From Pseudomonas reidholzensis (lineage in GTDB: Bacteria; Pseudomonadota; Gammaproteobacteria; Pseudomonadales; Pseudomonadaceae), in NCBI RefSeq assembly GCF_900536025.1, contig NZ_UNOZ01000019.1, positions 124,001-188,000 of the forward strand: a DNA stretch of 64,000 nucleotides. The letters are read 5' to 3'. A model generated the notes under the pieces. The model did no database searches. It had not been told where the DNA came from and saw nothing but the letters and a program-made list of their open reading frames with translations. A program made the translations under genes and the position numbers. This document shows positions 1-8,709 of the stretch, in pieces; the stretch's first letter is position 1; each line of letters starts with the position of its first letter.

Positions 1-1107
1 CGAAGCACCGATGATGGCAGTGATGCCGCCTGCCGGAATCTGTAAATCGACGCCACGCAGCACGTCGGGGCCGCCGCTGGAGTAGCGCAGGCTGACACCG
101 CGCAGCTCGATTGAAGCGTCCTGGGGGACCTGTGGCGCAACGGCTTCCGGCAGGGGCTCGGCACTGAGGATTCGCTCGACCTCCTGCAGCTGCCCCTGCG
201 CACCCCGCAGGATCTCGACATGGCTGGCCACGTCCTGCAGCGGGTCGATGAAGCGACAGGCCAACGCCAGTGCCACGATCACCGCCATCACCTCCTGCGG
301 CTGACGTTCAGCCTGGCCGGCGAACCACAGCCCTGCGGCCACCAGCAGGGCGGCGAACGTCGCCTGCACGGCCCAGCTGTTGAGCAGTGCCGACAGCGTA
401 GAGCGCAGGATAAGGCCCATGCCGCTGCTGCGCTGGCGCTCCAGGCTGTGCTCCAGCAGTCGCGTGCCGCTGCCCGCGCCGTTGAACGCGCGCAGCACCG
501 ATTGGGCCTGGGCGAACTCGAGCATGCGCTGGCTGGATTCGGCAAAGTGCTGGTGATAGGTCTGGTCGGCCCGGCGCCCCAGGCGTGCGCTGAGCAGCAT
601 CAGCGCGGCCAGGGCCGGCAGTGCCAGCAGCGCGATCAGGCCCAGCGGCGGGTGCAGGGCGAACAGCGCGAGCACGACCACCAACGGCGTCACTGCGCCG
701 CTGATCAGCGGGGTGAGTACATGCGCCGGCAACTGCGCCACGGCCATCATCCCCTGAGTGATCACATGCCCCAGGCGGGCGGTGTTGCCAGGGGTGAACC
801 AGCCCAGCGGCAGTTGCGCCACGTGCGCACCGATGTGCTGGCGACCGGTCTGCAGCACGGCCACCGCCAGGGCGATGCCCGCCTGCTCGACAGGCCGGCG
901 CCATGCCCAGCACAGGGCCGTGCCGGCTGCCAGCGCGCCCAGCCAGAGGCAGGCACCGCGCGTATCACCGCTCAGCAGGCGCAGCATGATCGGCGCAAGG
1001 GTGCTGATCGTCAGGCCGCTGAGCACGCCGTACACCACGGTCATCAGCAGGTAGCGGCGCCAGACCGGGGCACTGTCGCCCAGCAGTCGAATGAAGGTGT
1101 TCAGCAT
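1..1107 (-). CDS. ABC exporter, fused permease/ATPase (partial, runs off left edge)
   Basis: The reading frame starts at ATG 1107 and stays open to the window edge, giving about 369 residues. It begins MLNTFIRLLG and reads through a hydrophobic six-helix-type exporter domain (LIALLALPALAALMLL and similar stretches), then enters the nucleotide-binding domain near the edge. There it reads ELRGVSLRYSSGGPDVLRGV and stops just before a complete Walker A. Its ATG overlaps the stop of the upstream ABC gene (ATGCTGA, 7 bases), so the two are translationally coupled. This layout is typical of heterodimeric exporters such as YbtP/YbtQ or IrtA/IrtB. The substrate cannot be read from sequence; a siderophore or drug is a family-based guess. 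Confidence 0.88.
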   Translation of the reverse strand, partial: MLNTFIRLLGDSAPVWRRYLLMTVVYGVLSGLTISTLAPIMLRLLSGDTRGACLWLGALAAGTALCWAWRRPVEQAGIALAVAVLQTGRQHIGAHVAQLPLGWFTPGNTARLGHVITQGMMAVAQLPAHVLTPLISGAVTPLVVVLALFALHPPLGLIALLALPALAALMLLSARLGRRADQTYHQHFAESSQRMLEFAQAQSVLRAFNGAGSGTRLLEHSLERQRSSGMGLILRSTLSALLNSWAVQATFAALLVAAGLWFAGQAERQPQEVMAVIVALALACRFIDPLQDVASHVEILRGAQGQLQEVERILSAEPLPEAVAPQVPQDASIELRGVSLRYSSGGPDVLRGVDLQIPAGGITAIIGAS

Positions 1108-2894
1108 ACTGGCAGCGCCTTTTTCACGGTGTCCGGGTAATGCCCTTGCGCCCACAGCTGGGCATACACCCCTTGCCGTGCGAGCAACTCGGCATGGCGG
1201 CCCTGCTCGCACACACGGCCTTGGTCGAGCACCAGGATCTGCTCGGCATGCATCACCGTATCCAGCCGGTGGGCGATGACCAGCAAGGTGCGGCCCTGGG
1301 CAAACCGTGCCAGGGCATCCTGGATCGCGGCTTCGCTTTCGGCGTCGGCGGCGGCGGTGGCCTCATCGAGCACCAGCACTGGCGGGTCGAGCAACACGGC
1401 CCGGGCGATACTCAGGCGCTGCTGCTCACCCCCGGACAGCTGCGCGTCCTCGCCGATGACCGAGTCATAGCCGCGTGGCAGTTGCAGGATGCGCGTGTGG
1501 ATGTTGGCCAGGCGGGCAGCGGCTTCGATCTGCTCGCGGGTCGCCGTTGGCCGGCCCAGGGCAATGTTCTCGGCGACGCTGGCGTGGATCAGCCGCACCT
1601 CTTGCAGCACGAAGCCGATGCGCCGGTACAGCTCGCGGCTCTCGATCTGGCGCAGGTCGACGCCGCCGAGGCTGATGCGCCCGCTGTCTGGGTCGAAGAA
1701 GCGCAGCAGCAGCCGGGCCAGGGTCGACTTGCCCGCGCCAGACGGGCCGACGATGGCCGTGGTGGTGCCGGGTGCCAGGGTGAAGCTGACGTCGCTGATG
1801 ACGTTGTGGCCGGGCGTGTAGGCATGGCTGAGCTGTTCCGCACGCACTTCGCAGCCGTTTGGCCAGCCCCCTGGAGTGGGCTGCGGCAATACCGGGGTGT
1901 CCAGCAGCGCCAACACCCGCTGGGCTGCGCCGACCGCGTTGTTGAGGTCGTGGGTGATGTAGTGCAACAGCTGCAACGGGGCACACAGGCCTGGCGTCAC
2001 CAGTGCGAAGGGCAGGATCGCCAGTGGCTCGGCCCAGCCCAGGGCAACGAACAGCGTACCGGCCAGCAGTACCAGGCCGAGCACCGACACTGGCGCGATC
2101 AGGGCATTGGCCCTGGCCATCGACGCTACCAGCGGGCGAGTGAAGCCGGTGAAGGTGCCCGCGAAGGCATCGACCGCCTCACGGTAGCGGTCCTGGGCGT
2201 TGCCCTGGTCGCCAAAGGCTTTGACCAAGGGCATGCCGTTGACGAATTCGACCACCGCCTCATCGATGCGGGCCATGCCGGCGACCACCTCGTCCATATG
2301 CCGGGCGCTGGCCTGCATGGCCCGGCGCAGAAACAGGAAAAAGGCGGGGAAGGGCAGCAGGCAGATCACGGCCAGGCGCCAGTCCATGGCGAACAGGTAG
2401 AGCACCGCGATCAGCACCGCGCCCACTGCGCGGCCCAGCGTGGTGTAGAAGTGCGCGGTCAGGCTGTGCAGGGTGCCGATGTCGTCCTGCATCGCGCGCT
2501 TGACCTCGCTCGAGGCGTGCTCGCTGAACCAGCCCAGCGGCACCTGCATCAGGCGCTGGCCGATGGCGACGCGCAGGTGGTGGGTGATGCGGTTGTCGGC
2601 CTGGTGCGCCAGCAGTTCCGCGACGCTGAGCAGGGCCATGCCGGTGAACAGGCTGGCCACGCTGGCGAACACCGTCCAGCCAATGGCGGCGGGTGCGCCT
2701 GCCTCGCTCAACGCCAGGTGCGCGATATGGGCGATCCCGGCCAGCGGCACGAGGGTCAGCATCGAGCCCGCGGCTGCGAGCAATGCAGCGGCAATCAACT
2801 GACCGCGGATGGGTGCCAGCACGCGGCTGATGGGGCTGCGCAGCTTGGTCTTGACGGGGGCGTGGTGCTGAGGGGAGGACGATGAATCGGACAT
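1101..2894 (-). CDS. ABC exporter, fused permease/ATPase
   Basis: A full-length half-transporter of 597 aa, the usual size for this class. Residues about 30-310 form the membrane domain with several strong hydrophobic segments. The ATPase domain follows, with Walker A GPSGAGKS at 383-390, signature LSGGE at about 486-490 and Walker B LVLDEA at about 507-512. It is the first gene of a two-gene operon with the partial ABC gene and probably pairs with it as a heterodimer in the inner membrane. A divergent TetR gene and an inverted repeat lie just upstream, which suggests local repression. YbtP/IrtA-like iron-siderophore handling is possible but unproven. Confidence 0.9.
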   Translation of the reverse strand: MSDSSSSPQHHAPVKTKLRSPISRVLAPIRGQLIAAALLAAAGSMLTLVPLAGIAHIAHLALSEAGAPAAIGWTVFASVASLFTGMALLSVAELLAHQADNRITHHLRVAIGQRLMQVPLGWFSEHASSEVKRAMQDDIGTLHSLTAHFYTTLGRAVGAVLIAVLYLFAMDWRLAVICLLPFPAFFLFLRRAMQASARHMDEVVAGMARIDEAVVEFVNGMPLVKAFGDQGNAQDRYREAVDAFAGTFTGFTRPLVASMARANALIAPVSVLGLVLLAGTLFVALGWAEPLAILPFALVTPGLCAPLQLLHYITHDLNNAVGAAQRVLALLDTPVLPQPTPGGWPNGCEVRAEQLSHAYTPGHNVISDVSFTLAPGTTTAIVGPSGAGKSTLARLLLRFFDPDSGRISLGGVDLRQIESRELYRRIGFVLQEVRLIHASVAENIALGRPTATREQIEAAARLANIHTRILQLPRGYDSVIGEDAQLSGGEQQRLSIARAVLLDPPVLVLDEATAAADAESEAAIQDALARFAQGRTLLVIAHRLDTVMHAEQILVLDQGRVCEQGRHAELLARQGVYAQLWAQGHYPDTVKKALPVC

Positions 2895-2920
2895 GAAGCG
2901 GGCCTGGACAGCTGCGGATT

Positions 2921-2947
2921 AATTAGTTGCATGAATATAAACTAATT
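2921..2947. promoter_or_regulatory. Inverted repeat, probable TetR operator
   Basis: AATTAGTT (2921-2928) and AACTAATT (2940-2947) are perfect 8-base inverted arms separated by 11 bases. They lie in the AT-rich gap between the divergent ABC exporter and TetR genes. This size and position are typical of a TetR-family autoregulatory operator controlling both promoters. Confidence 0.55.
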
Positions 2948-3003
2948 TGCGAAATCCAGACAAGACGGCTACAAGACTGTCTTCACCGATCCTGGAGCAC
3001 CTG

Positions 3004-3627
3004 ATGCAACCACCACAACGAACCGGACGCGGACGCCCTCGCACCATCACCCGTGAACGGATTGCCGACGTGAGCATCGCCATTGGCTTGCCCAGCCTCA
3101 CGTTCGTGGGTGTGGCCGCTGCGCTGGGGGTCAGCCACATGGCCCTGTACAAGCACGTGGCGAACATCGAAGCGCTCAAGTGCCTGGTGGCCGAGGAGAT
3201 GTTCCAGCGCTGGCAGATCCCCCAGGCGCAGGGCGATGCAACGCAAGATTTGCGGGCGTACCTGGTGCGCTTTGCGGGGGCGGTGCAGGCGTTCGTCAAG
3301 GCGCACCCGGGGCTGACGCCCTACGTCATACGCAGGCTGGCCACGACCGAAGCGATGATGGGCAAGATCCACGACCACCAGGCGCATATCGCCGAGGCCT
3401 TCGCGTTGACCCTGGAGCAGGCGCGCTGGCTGCTGTCGACGGTGGCATTCCACGGGTTTGCGGTGGCGGATACGGTGTACACCGCGTCTGGGCGTGAACC
3501 GTTGCTGGACGCTGATCGCGCGCAGGAAGAGCAGGAGATGGAGGAGGAGTTGTCTGAAGGGATGCAGGCGCTGATTGTCGGCGCGCTGGTGATGCTCGGC
3601 CGGCCGACTGGCGTAAGCCCGCAGTAA
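3004..3627 (+). CDS. TetR/AcrR family transcriptional regulator
   Basis: About 207 aa. The N-terminal helix-turn-helix region reads VGVAAALGVSHMALYKHV, the standard TetR recognition region; the C-terminal part is an alpha-helical ligand domain. I chose ATG 3004 because it is preceded by GGAG at good spacing. An upstream in-frame TTG at 2947 would add 19 residues, overlap the operator-like repeat and lacks a ribosome site. It diverges from the ABC exporter operon and most likely represses it until a transported compound binds. Confidence 0.85.
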   Translation: MQPPQRTGRGRPRTITRERIADVSIAIGLPSLTFVGVAAALGVSHMALYKHVANIEALKCLVAEEMFQRWQIPQAQGDATQDLRAYLVRFAGAVQAFVKAHPGLTPYVIRRLATTEAMMGKIHDHQAHIAEAFALTLEQARWLLSTVAFHGFAVADTVYTASGREPLLDADRAQEEQEMEEELSEGMQALIVGALVMLGRPTGVSPQ

Positions 3628-3694
3628 GGGCCACCCGGGAATTCATCGGGATTTGCGTGGTCTGTTGCGGCATCTCAGTCAAGGATGCCAACAC

Positions 3695-4279
3695 ATGAGA
3701 ATCGCCACTGCCCTCTGGCTACTTGGGCTGCCGCTGCTAGGTGGCTGCCAGTACCTGCCCCACAGCACCTTCTTCAAAGCCCCTGAAAACGAGCCCAACC
3801 CTTCCTGGGTGCGCATCATCAACTTCACCCAGCATGCCGCGATCTACCAGGAAGAGAACGGGGTAAAGACCGGTGGGGTGATTCGCCGTGGCGAGCTGCC
3901 CTTCGTCCACACCCAGGACATGAACATGCCCAAGGCTGGGCAGGACCTGACCTTCGACTTCTATGAAACCCCGGTGCGGCCGGGGGTCAAGACCAAGATC
4001 TGGATGTCGTGGGAGGGCAGTCGTACCGAGTACTGTTACAACAGCGCAGAGTTCATGCCCAAGCCCGGGCACTTCTACGAGTTCTGGTTGAGCTCTGGCC
4101 GATCAGGCACCTGCAAGATGCACGCGAGCTTGGTCGAGCGTGACGCACAAGGAGAGGGCTGGCACCTGACGCCCAATCCCGATGTCACGTATGCCGACGG
4201 CAGCGACGTGCATGACGTGGTCTATGGCAATGAGCAGTTCCGCGACTCGAACTACAAGCCGAACTACCCACTGCCGTAG
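3695..4279 (+). CDS. Putative lipoprotein, function unknown
   Basis: 194 aa starting at ATG 3695, with an AAGGA site about ten bases upstream. The N-terminus MRIATALWLLGLPLLGGC is a classic lipoprotein signal with lipobox LGGC, so the mature protein would be anchored through that Cys. The rest is soluble, with no strong membrane segment and no motif I recognise. It contains several aromatic- and Gly-rich strands (IWMSWEGSRTEYCYNS) that suggest a beta-rich fold. It stands alone between the TetR gene and a convergent MFS gene. Confidence 0.75.
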   Translation: MRIATALWLLGLPLLGGCQYLPHSTFFKAPENEPNPSWVRIINFTQHAAIYQEENGVKTGGVIRRGELPFVHTQDMNMPKAGQDLTFDFYETPVRPGVKTKIWMSWEGSRTEYCYNSAEFMPKPGHFYEFWLSSGRSGTCKMHASLVERDAQGEGWHLTPNPDVTYADGSDVHDVVYGNEQFRDSNYKPNYPLP

Positions 4280-4300
4280 GCTGCGCAGGTCTGTGCCGGT

Positions 4301-5527
4301 TTAGCCCGGCTGCGGCGCCAGGCGATTGCTGACATTACGCCCCAGCACCAGCACCGTGGCAAACCCGCAGCCCACCAGCGCCGTGGCCAGGCTCAGCAGC
4401 ACCGAGGTGCCGAGCTGGTCGACGATCTGCCCGCCAAAGAACGAGCCCAAGGCAATGATCACCTGGAACATCGCGACGAACAGCGGCATGCCGCGTTCGA
4501 CATCCTTGGGCGCCACGACGAACATCCAGATGCTGGCGCAGGCCGGGAAGGCGCCGAAGGCGAAGCCCCAGAGTGCGACCAGCATCGCCGCGCCGGTCAT
4601 GCCGGTGGCGAAGTAGGGGAACAGGGCAGTGCTGGTGCCGATCATCACGGCGACCAGCAACAAGGTGTTACGCACGCTTCGGTTGGCGGCGAAGCCCGCG
4701 AAGATATTGCCCATCACACCGGCCACGCCGTACAGAAGCAGCAGCGAGCCAATGGTCGGCCCGTCGAAGCCGGCACTCTGCTTGAAGAAGGGCGCGACAT
4801 AGGTGTACGCGGCAAAGTGCGCCAGGCCAATCAGCAGTACCGCGATCAAGCCAACCCGCGCTTGCGGATTGATGAACAACGCCGGCAGGTCACTGATGCG
4901 AATCGCCTTGTCCGGGGTCAGCCGCGGCAGCAGGAAGATCTGCGCCAACAACACCGGTACGCCCACCAGCGCGGTGACCAGGAAGGTCATGCGCCAGCCC
5001 ATCAGGCCACTCAGCCAGGTGCCCACCGGCACGCCCAGCACGGTGGCCAGGGTCACCCCGACCATGATGATCGAGGTGGCCTGCGCCACGCCGACGCCCT
5101 TGGGCGCCAGGCGGCCGCTGAGGGCAATGGCGGTCGCCCAGAAGCCGCCGATACTGATGCCCAGCAGCACGCGGCCGAACAGCAGCAGGTTGAAGTCGCT
5201 GGCGTAGGCCACCACCGCGTTGGCGATGATCATGATCAGCGTCAGGCTGATCAGCAGGTAGCGACGGTCCATGGCGCCGATGAACACCGACAGCAACGGC
5301 GCGGCGAGGGCGGCCATGATGCCGGGCAGGGTGACCATCAGGCCGGCGTGGCCCGCGCTGATGCCGAGGTCGCTGGCGACATCGTTGAGCACGCCCACTG
5401 GCAGAAACTCACTGGTGACCAAGGCGAAGGCACCGACGGCGACCGAGAGAATCGCCAGCCACTGCTGCTTGACGCTCTGTTGATTATGTTCGGGGATGCC
5501 TTGAGAGGCCTGAGGGGTGCTTGGCAT
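4301..5527 (-). CDS. MFS transporter, DHA1 family (sugar/drug efflux type)
   Basis: About 408 aa from ATG 5527 (MPSTPQASQG). The protein has twelve hydrophobic segments. It carries the DHA1-type start FALVTSEFLPVGVL, a loop motif after TM2 (GAMDRRYLL) and motif C-like GVPVGTWLSG. This resembles the AraJ/SotB/YdhP class of exporters. The frame can be extended to 5647, but a TATAAT-like -10 on the minus strand at 5594-5599 lies inside that extension, so the shorter start is preferred. Substrate unknown. Confidence 0.85.
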   Translation of the reverse strand: MPSTPQASQGIPEHNQQSVKQQWLAILSVAVGAFALVTSEFLPVGVLNDVASDLGISAGHAGLMVTLPGIMAALAAPLLSVFIGAMDRRYLLISLTLIMIIANAVVAYASDFNLLLFGRVLLGISIGGFWATAIALSGRLAPKGVGVAQATSIIMVGVTLATVLGVPVGTWLSGLMGWRMTFLVTALVGVPVLLAQIFLLPRLTPDKAIRISDLPALFINPQARVGLIAVLLIGLAHFAAYTYVAPFFKQSAGFDGPTIGSLLLLYGVAGVMGNIFAGFAANRSVRNTLLLVAVMIGTSTALFPYFATGMTGAAMLVALWGFAFGAFPACASIWMFVVAPKDVERGMPLFVAMFQVIIALGSFFGGQIVDQLGTSVLLSLATALVGCGFATVLVLGRNVSNRLAPQPG

Positions 5528-5593
5528 GGGTGCGGGGTTCCGAGGTAAAGATGTCGCCTGCAGCAGGCGCGGAGAGGGGAGAAACTGGAGGCC

Positions 5594-5599
5594 ATTATA
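5594..5599 (-). promoter_or_regulatory. TATAAT -10 element for the MFS gene
   Basis: A perfect TATAAT on the minus strand lies 67 bases before ATG 5527. A TTGCCA lies too close (11-base gap) to be the partner -35, so that element is unclear. The site supports the internal start chosen for the MFS gene. Confidence 0.4.
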
Positions 5600-5716
5600 G
5601 AAGTGGGTCTTGGCAACCCTATAGGCAGCCCGTTCGATAGTAATCATCAGCGCAATCGATAAGACCCGCCGGGGAGAGCGCCCGCTGCTGGCCGACAGCG
5701 GGCGGTCGAGCTTACA

Positions 5717-5986
5717 TCAATGCGCCATGCCCAGCTCGGCATCGTCCATCAAGGCCTTGGCCAGCGCGCTTAGGTAGTGCGAGGCCCAGATCAGCTGTGG
5801 GTTGTCTTCCATCACGCCGGTGATGGTCAACTCGCGGACAACGCCGATCAGTTCCGAGGCCTGCTCGCGGGCGTGCTGGCAAGGGATGCCGGGCTCGATG
5901 CAGAACAACGCCTGGGTCATGCCTTCGCCCTGGTAGAAGCGGGTCTTGCCGACGGTGGTGTTGGGTGGAGTCTTGTCTGTGCTCAT
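5717..5986 (-). CDS. DUF3077-like small protein
   Basis: 89 aa. The start ATG 5986 is preceded by AGGGAGA at good spacing. The pattern of a short N-terminal tail, a strand (LFCIEPGIPC) and helices (HAREQASELIGVVREL, SHYLSALAKALMDDAE) matches the Pseudomonas-specific DUF3077 proteins as I know them. Function is unknown for the family. It stands just upstream of a REP cluster and a broken gene of a related small-protein class. Confidence 0.65.
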   Translation of the reverse strand: MSTDKTPPNTTVGKTRFYQGEGMTQALFCIEPGIPCQHAREQASELIGVVRELTITGVMEDNPQLIWASHYLSALAKALMDDAELGMAH

Positions 5987-6019
5987 GGGTCGTTCTCCCT
6001 GAAATCATCAGTGTCTGGC

Positions 6020-6156
6020 CGGGCCCCATCGCGGGCAAGCCCGCTCCTACAAGGGCGCGCGATGCCCATGCTTGCGCCTATCCCTGTAGGCGCGGGCGCG
6101 CGATGCCCTCGTTGCGCCTAACCCTGTAGGAGCGGGCTTGCCCGCGATAGGGCCCG
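6020..6156. repeat. REP cluster: two inverted REP elements flanking a 41-base tandem repeat
   Basis: Two 32-base arms, 6020-6051 and 6125-6156, are inverted copies with one mismatch. Both contain the Pseudomonas REP core GCGGGCAAGCCCGC. Between them a unit beginning GCGCGCGATGCCC at 6055 recurs at 6096 (period 41) with a few changes. Such REP clusters lie between genes and may stabilise mRNA or attract REP-associated tyrosine transposases. Confidence 0.85.
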
Positions 6157-6180
6157 AACAGACAACACATAACGTGCGCC

Positions 6181-6308
6181 TCAGTGCACCGGCCGCGGCT
6201 CAGCCGGCGTCTGCACCTGGATCAACCAGAGGGCGTACTCGGTGGCTTGGATGATGGTGTCTTCGAGGGATTGGTGGTTCTGGGTGGATCGGGAACGATC
6301 TTCAGCAT
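6181..6308 (-). pseudogene. DUF6124-like small gene, frame disrupted
   Basis: A start ATG 6308 preceded by GGAAGGA opens MLKIVPDPPRTTN, the usual N-terminus of DUF6124-type Pseudomonas proteins. It then runs into an uninformative frame that stops at about 6222. The expected continuation, HQSLEDTIIQATEYALWL, is present in another frame and ends at 6181. Loss of one base near 6270-6280 would explain this. Even when rejoined the product is only about 42 aa, shorter than its relatives, so the 3' end may also be lost. A genuine short peptide remains possible. Confidence 0.5.
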
Positions 6309-6610
6309 TGCCGGTATTCCTTCCAGTAGGGGCGGCCGCATGTCTGCTGTCAAACAGAAGGGTGGCAGCTGTACGTGGGTTGACAGACCGGCGGAATAGG
6401 CAAGTTCCGGCGCACGCAAGCGTGCCCGCACGTACAGCCGCCATTGAAGACGAACCGTATGCCTAATACCGCAACAGCCTGTCAAAGCCGTATCGTTGAT
6501 GAGCAACGACCCGCCGAGACTAGAACCCAGCCAGAGCGACCGCAACGGAAAAAAGGCGGCAGCAGTATGTTTGGGAAATGGACTACACGGTAGCGGTTAA
6601 ATCTGATTGT

Positions 6611-7105
6611 TCAGCCAATCACGATGTAATCGCTGTGCTGAAAAATACCCTGATGCTCACCCTCGACCAGGTGAACATAGCGCCCAGCGACCAGGTCGAT
6701 CGGCAGGCAATCGTCGATATCCAGTACCGCGTCGGTATGTGGCTTCAACCAATTCGCCGCCATGCGCTTCTTGCCCAGTTGCTTGGCTGCGGCCTTGTCG
6801 GCGGCCGCCACCAGCAGGTAGCGGTGCGCCTCGCCGAACACGTTTCGCTCGTAGCCCCCGAGGTTCAAGAAGAACAGGCGCATGGCCCCCGGCTGCGGCG
6901 CGGCCTGGCTGAACTCGACGCGATAGCCCTCCACCCCGTGAACCTCGAGCCAGGAGTCGATGTGCAATCCCTTCGGGCTACCGAACCAGGCGTTGCGCAG
7001 TTGCGGGTAGGTGTGTTCAAGCGCGTCGGCCTGGGCGAAGACCACATCGTGGACCTCGATGCTGGCGCGAGGGTGGCGGCCTCCGAGCATGACAACGTAG
7101 AGCAT
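6611..7105 (-). CDS. DUF1543 domain protein
   Basis: 164 aa from ATG 7105, which has AAGGA six bases upstream. The start MLYVVMLGGRHPRASIEVHD and the repeated pattern ending HTDAVLDIDDCLPI match the DUF1543 family, which is built of two related halves. Function is unknown. An upstream extension of the frame to 7249 lacks family similarity and a ribosome site. It is monocistronic, in the same direction as the DddP-like operon upstream of it. Confidence 0.8.
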   Translation of the reverse strand: MLYVVMLGGRHPRASIEVHDVVFAQADALEHTYPQLRNAWFGSPKGLHIDSWLEVHGVEGYRVEFSQAAPQPGAMRLFFLNLGGYERNVFGEAHRYLLVAAADKAAAKQLGKKRMAANWLKPHTDAVLDIDDCLPIDLVAGRYVHLVEGEHQGIFQHSDYIVIG

Positions 7106-7308
7106 GGGTGATCCTTGGGGCTGTAACAGCGTGATGCCATGTCGGCACAGGTATTGGGTCAGGACTGAAACCTGGGCGCAGTGCGAAGTCAGAATGCGCC
7201 AGGTCCGGGAATAATACCTTGATGTTCTGCCGGCGCGGACATCGGCCACCTGACGGGTCCACGCTACTCGTTATTGTCTTACCGCCCGGGCTAACGCTAG
7301 GCGTGGGA

Positions 7309-8646
7309 TCAAAAGAAGCTCTCGTCAAACGGATAATGGGTCAGCAACTCGTAACCCGTTTCGGTCACCAGCAGCTGGTTCTCCAGTTTGATGCCATCGC
7401 GGCCGCCGACCTCACCGATATAGGCTTCGACACACAGGGCCATGCCGGGCTGCAGCACGCCTTCATAGCCATAGGCCTCGAGATCTTCGGGGTAGCGGAT
7501 GCAGGGGTATTCGTCGCACAGCCCGACCCCATGGAACAGCACCCCGTAACGCTGAGCGCGGCACGACTCGGGAAGGCGATGGGCGAGGGCGGTCAATTCG
7601 GTGAAGCTCACGCCGGGTTTGACCAGCTCGGTGTTATGGCTGATGTGCGCATGGGCAATCTGGTAGAGCCGTTTCTGTTCGGCGGTTGGCTCCAGCCCGC
7701 CACAGATCCAGCTGCGCGACATGTCGACACACATGCCGTAGACGCCAACCAGGTCAGTGTCGAAGGACAGCAGGTCACCGTCGCTGAGCATCCGCGGCCC
7801 TGACTCCTGGAACCACGGATTGGTCCGTGGCCCGGAACTCAGAATACGTGTCTCGATCCACTCACCGCCGCGGCGGATATTGCCCGCGTGCAGCGCTGAC
7901 CAGACATCGTTTTCGGTGGCGCCTGCGCGCATGGCCTGGCGCATTTCGTGGATCGAAGCTTCACAGGACGCGACGGCGCAGCGCATGGCCTTGATTTCGT
8001 CAGGGCCTTTGATCACCCGGGCGAACTCCGTGACCTCCTGGCCACTGTGCAGTTGCACGCCGAGTGCATCGAGCGCACGCACGCCTGACAGCTCGATACG
8101 GTCCACGGCCAGTCGACGATTGGCCCCGCCATGCTGGCGCAGCAGGTCATCCACCTGCTGGGCAAAGCGGCGGGCGTGTTCATCGGTGCGGTCACCCGTC
8201 TCGAAATAGAAGAACGACGCGCCGCTGCGCAATTCACTCACCAGCGGAAGGTGGGCGCTGAGGTGCTCGCACCCGTGAAAATCCCACAGCACGACGTGCC
8301 CGCTGGCGGCGACGAAACAGGCGCGCGCAGGGTTGTGGGTGGTCCACAGTTGCATGTTGGTGGTGTCGGTGGCATAGCGAATGTTCAACGGGTCGAACAG
8401 CAGGATGCCGGCCAGGTCGCGCGCCACCAGTTGCTCTTGGATGCGCTTCAGCCGGTACTCGCGCAGGGTCGGCAAGTGCGGCGGCGGCAACCCCAGCGCT
8501 GACCATTCCGCGAACGCCAGCGGGGTCGGGCCGATCTCCGTGCGGTCGTTGTCATCAGGCGAGCCATCGGCTTTCAGCGCTCCGGCCCGGCGCCTGGCCG
8601 GATCGATACGGCGGTTATCCGGGGTAATGGAAAAAGGTGAGGTCAT
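7309..8646 (-). CDS. dddP: DddP-family M24 enzyme (candidate DMSP lyase)
   Basis: 445 aa, the length of DddP proteins. From memory it matches Roseobacter DddP throughout, with blocks such as FDPLNIRYATDTTNMQLW, GGEWIETRILSSGPRTNPWF and HGVGLCDE. The metal and catalytic residues described for the Ruegeria enzyme are all present at a constant +1 offset: Asp296, Asp298, Asp308, His372, Glu407 and Glu422 as ligands, and Asp378 as the catalytic base. Known members cleave dimethylsulfoniopropionate to dimethyl sulfide and acrylate in a pita-bread fold. It is the second gene after a Rieske oxygenase (63-base gap). Relatives in soil pseudomonads may act on another betaine, so substrate is inference. 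Confidence 0.8.
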   Translation of the reverse strand: MTSPFSITPDNRRIDPARRRAGALKADGSPDDNDRTEIGPTPLAFAEWSALGLPPPHLPTLREYRLKRIQEQLVARDLAGILLFDPLNIRYATDTTNMQLWTTHNPARACFVAASGHVVLWDFHGCEHLSAHLPLVSELRSGASFFYFETGDRTDEHARRFAQQVDDLLRQHGGANRRLAVDRIELSGVRALDALGVQLHSGQEVTEFARVIKGPDEIKAMRCAVASCEASIHEMRQAMRAGATENDVWSALHAGNIRRGGEWIETRILSSGPRTNPWFQESGPRMLSDGDLLSFDTDLVGVYGMCVDMSRSWICGGLEPTAEQKRLYQIAHAHISHNTELVKPGVSFTELTALAHRLPESCRAQRYGVLFHGVGLCDEYPCIRYPEDLEAYGYEGVLQPGMALCVEAYIGEVGGRDGIKLENQLLVTETGYELLTHYPFDESFF

Positions 8647-8709
8647 CAGCGGCTCCGGTGATCTGGTTGTTGTTCTGATTTAGCGTCCGCGCCGATTGCG
8701 CGATCGGCC

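Noticed and set aside
1140..2885. Long open frame (581 codons) antisense to the ABC exporter gene
   Set aside because: It mirrors a gene with clear Walker motifs; its own translation is Gln/His/Arg-rich with no domain. It arises from high G+C codon use.
6020..6156. Repeat cluster considered as a small CRISPR array
   Set aside because: The copies are inverted REP palindromes with a related tandem unit, not uniform direct repeats with unique spacers, and no cas gene is present.
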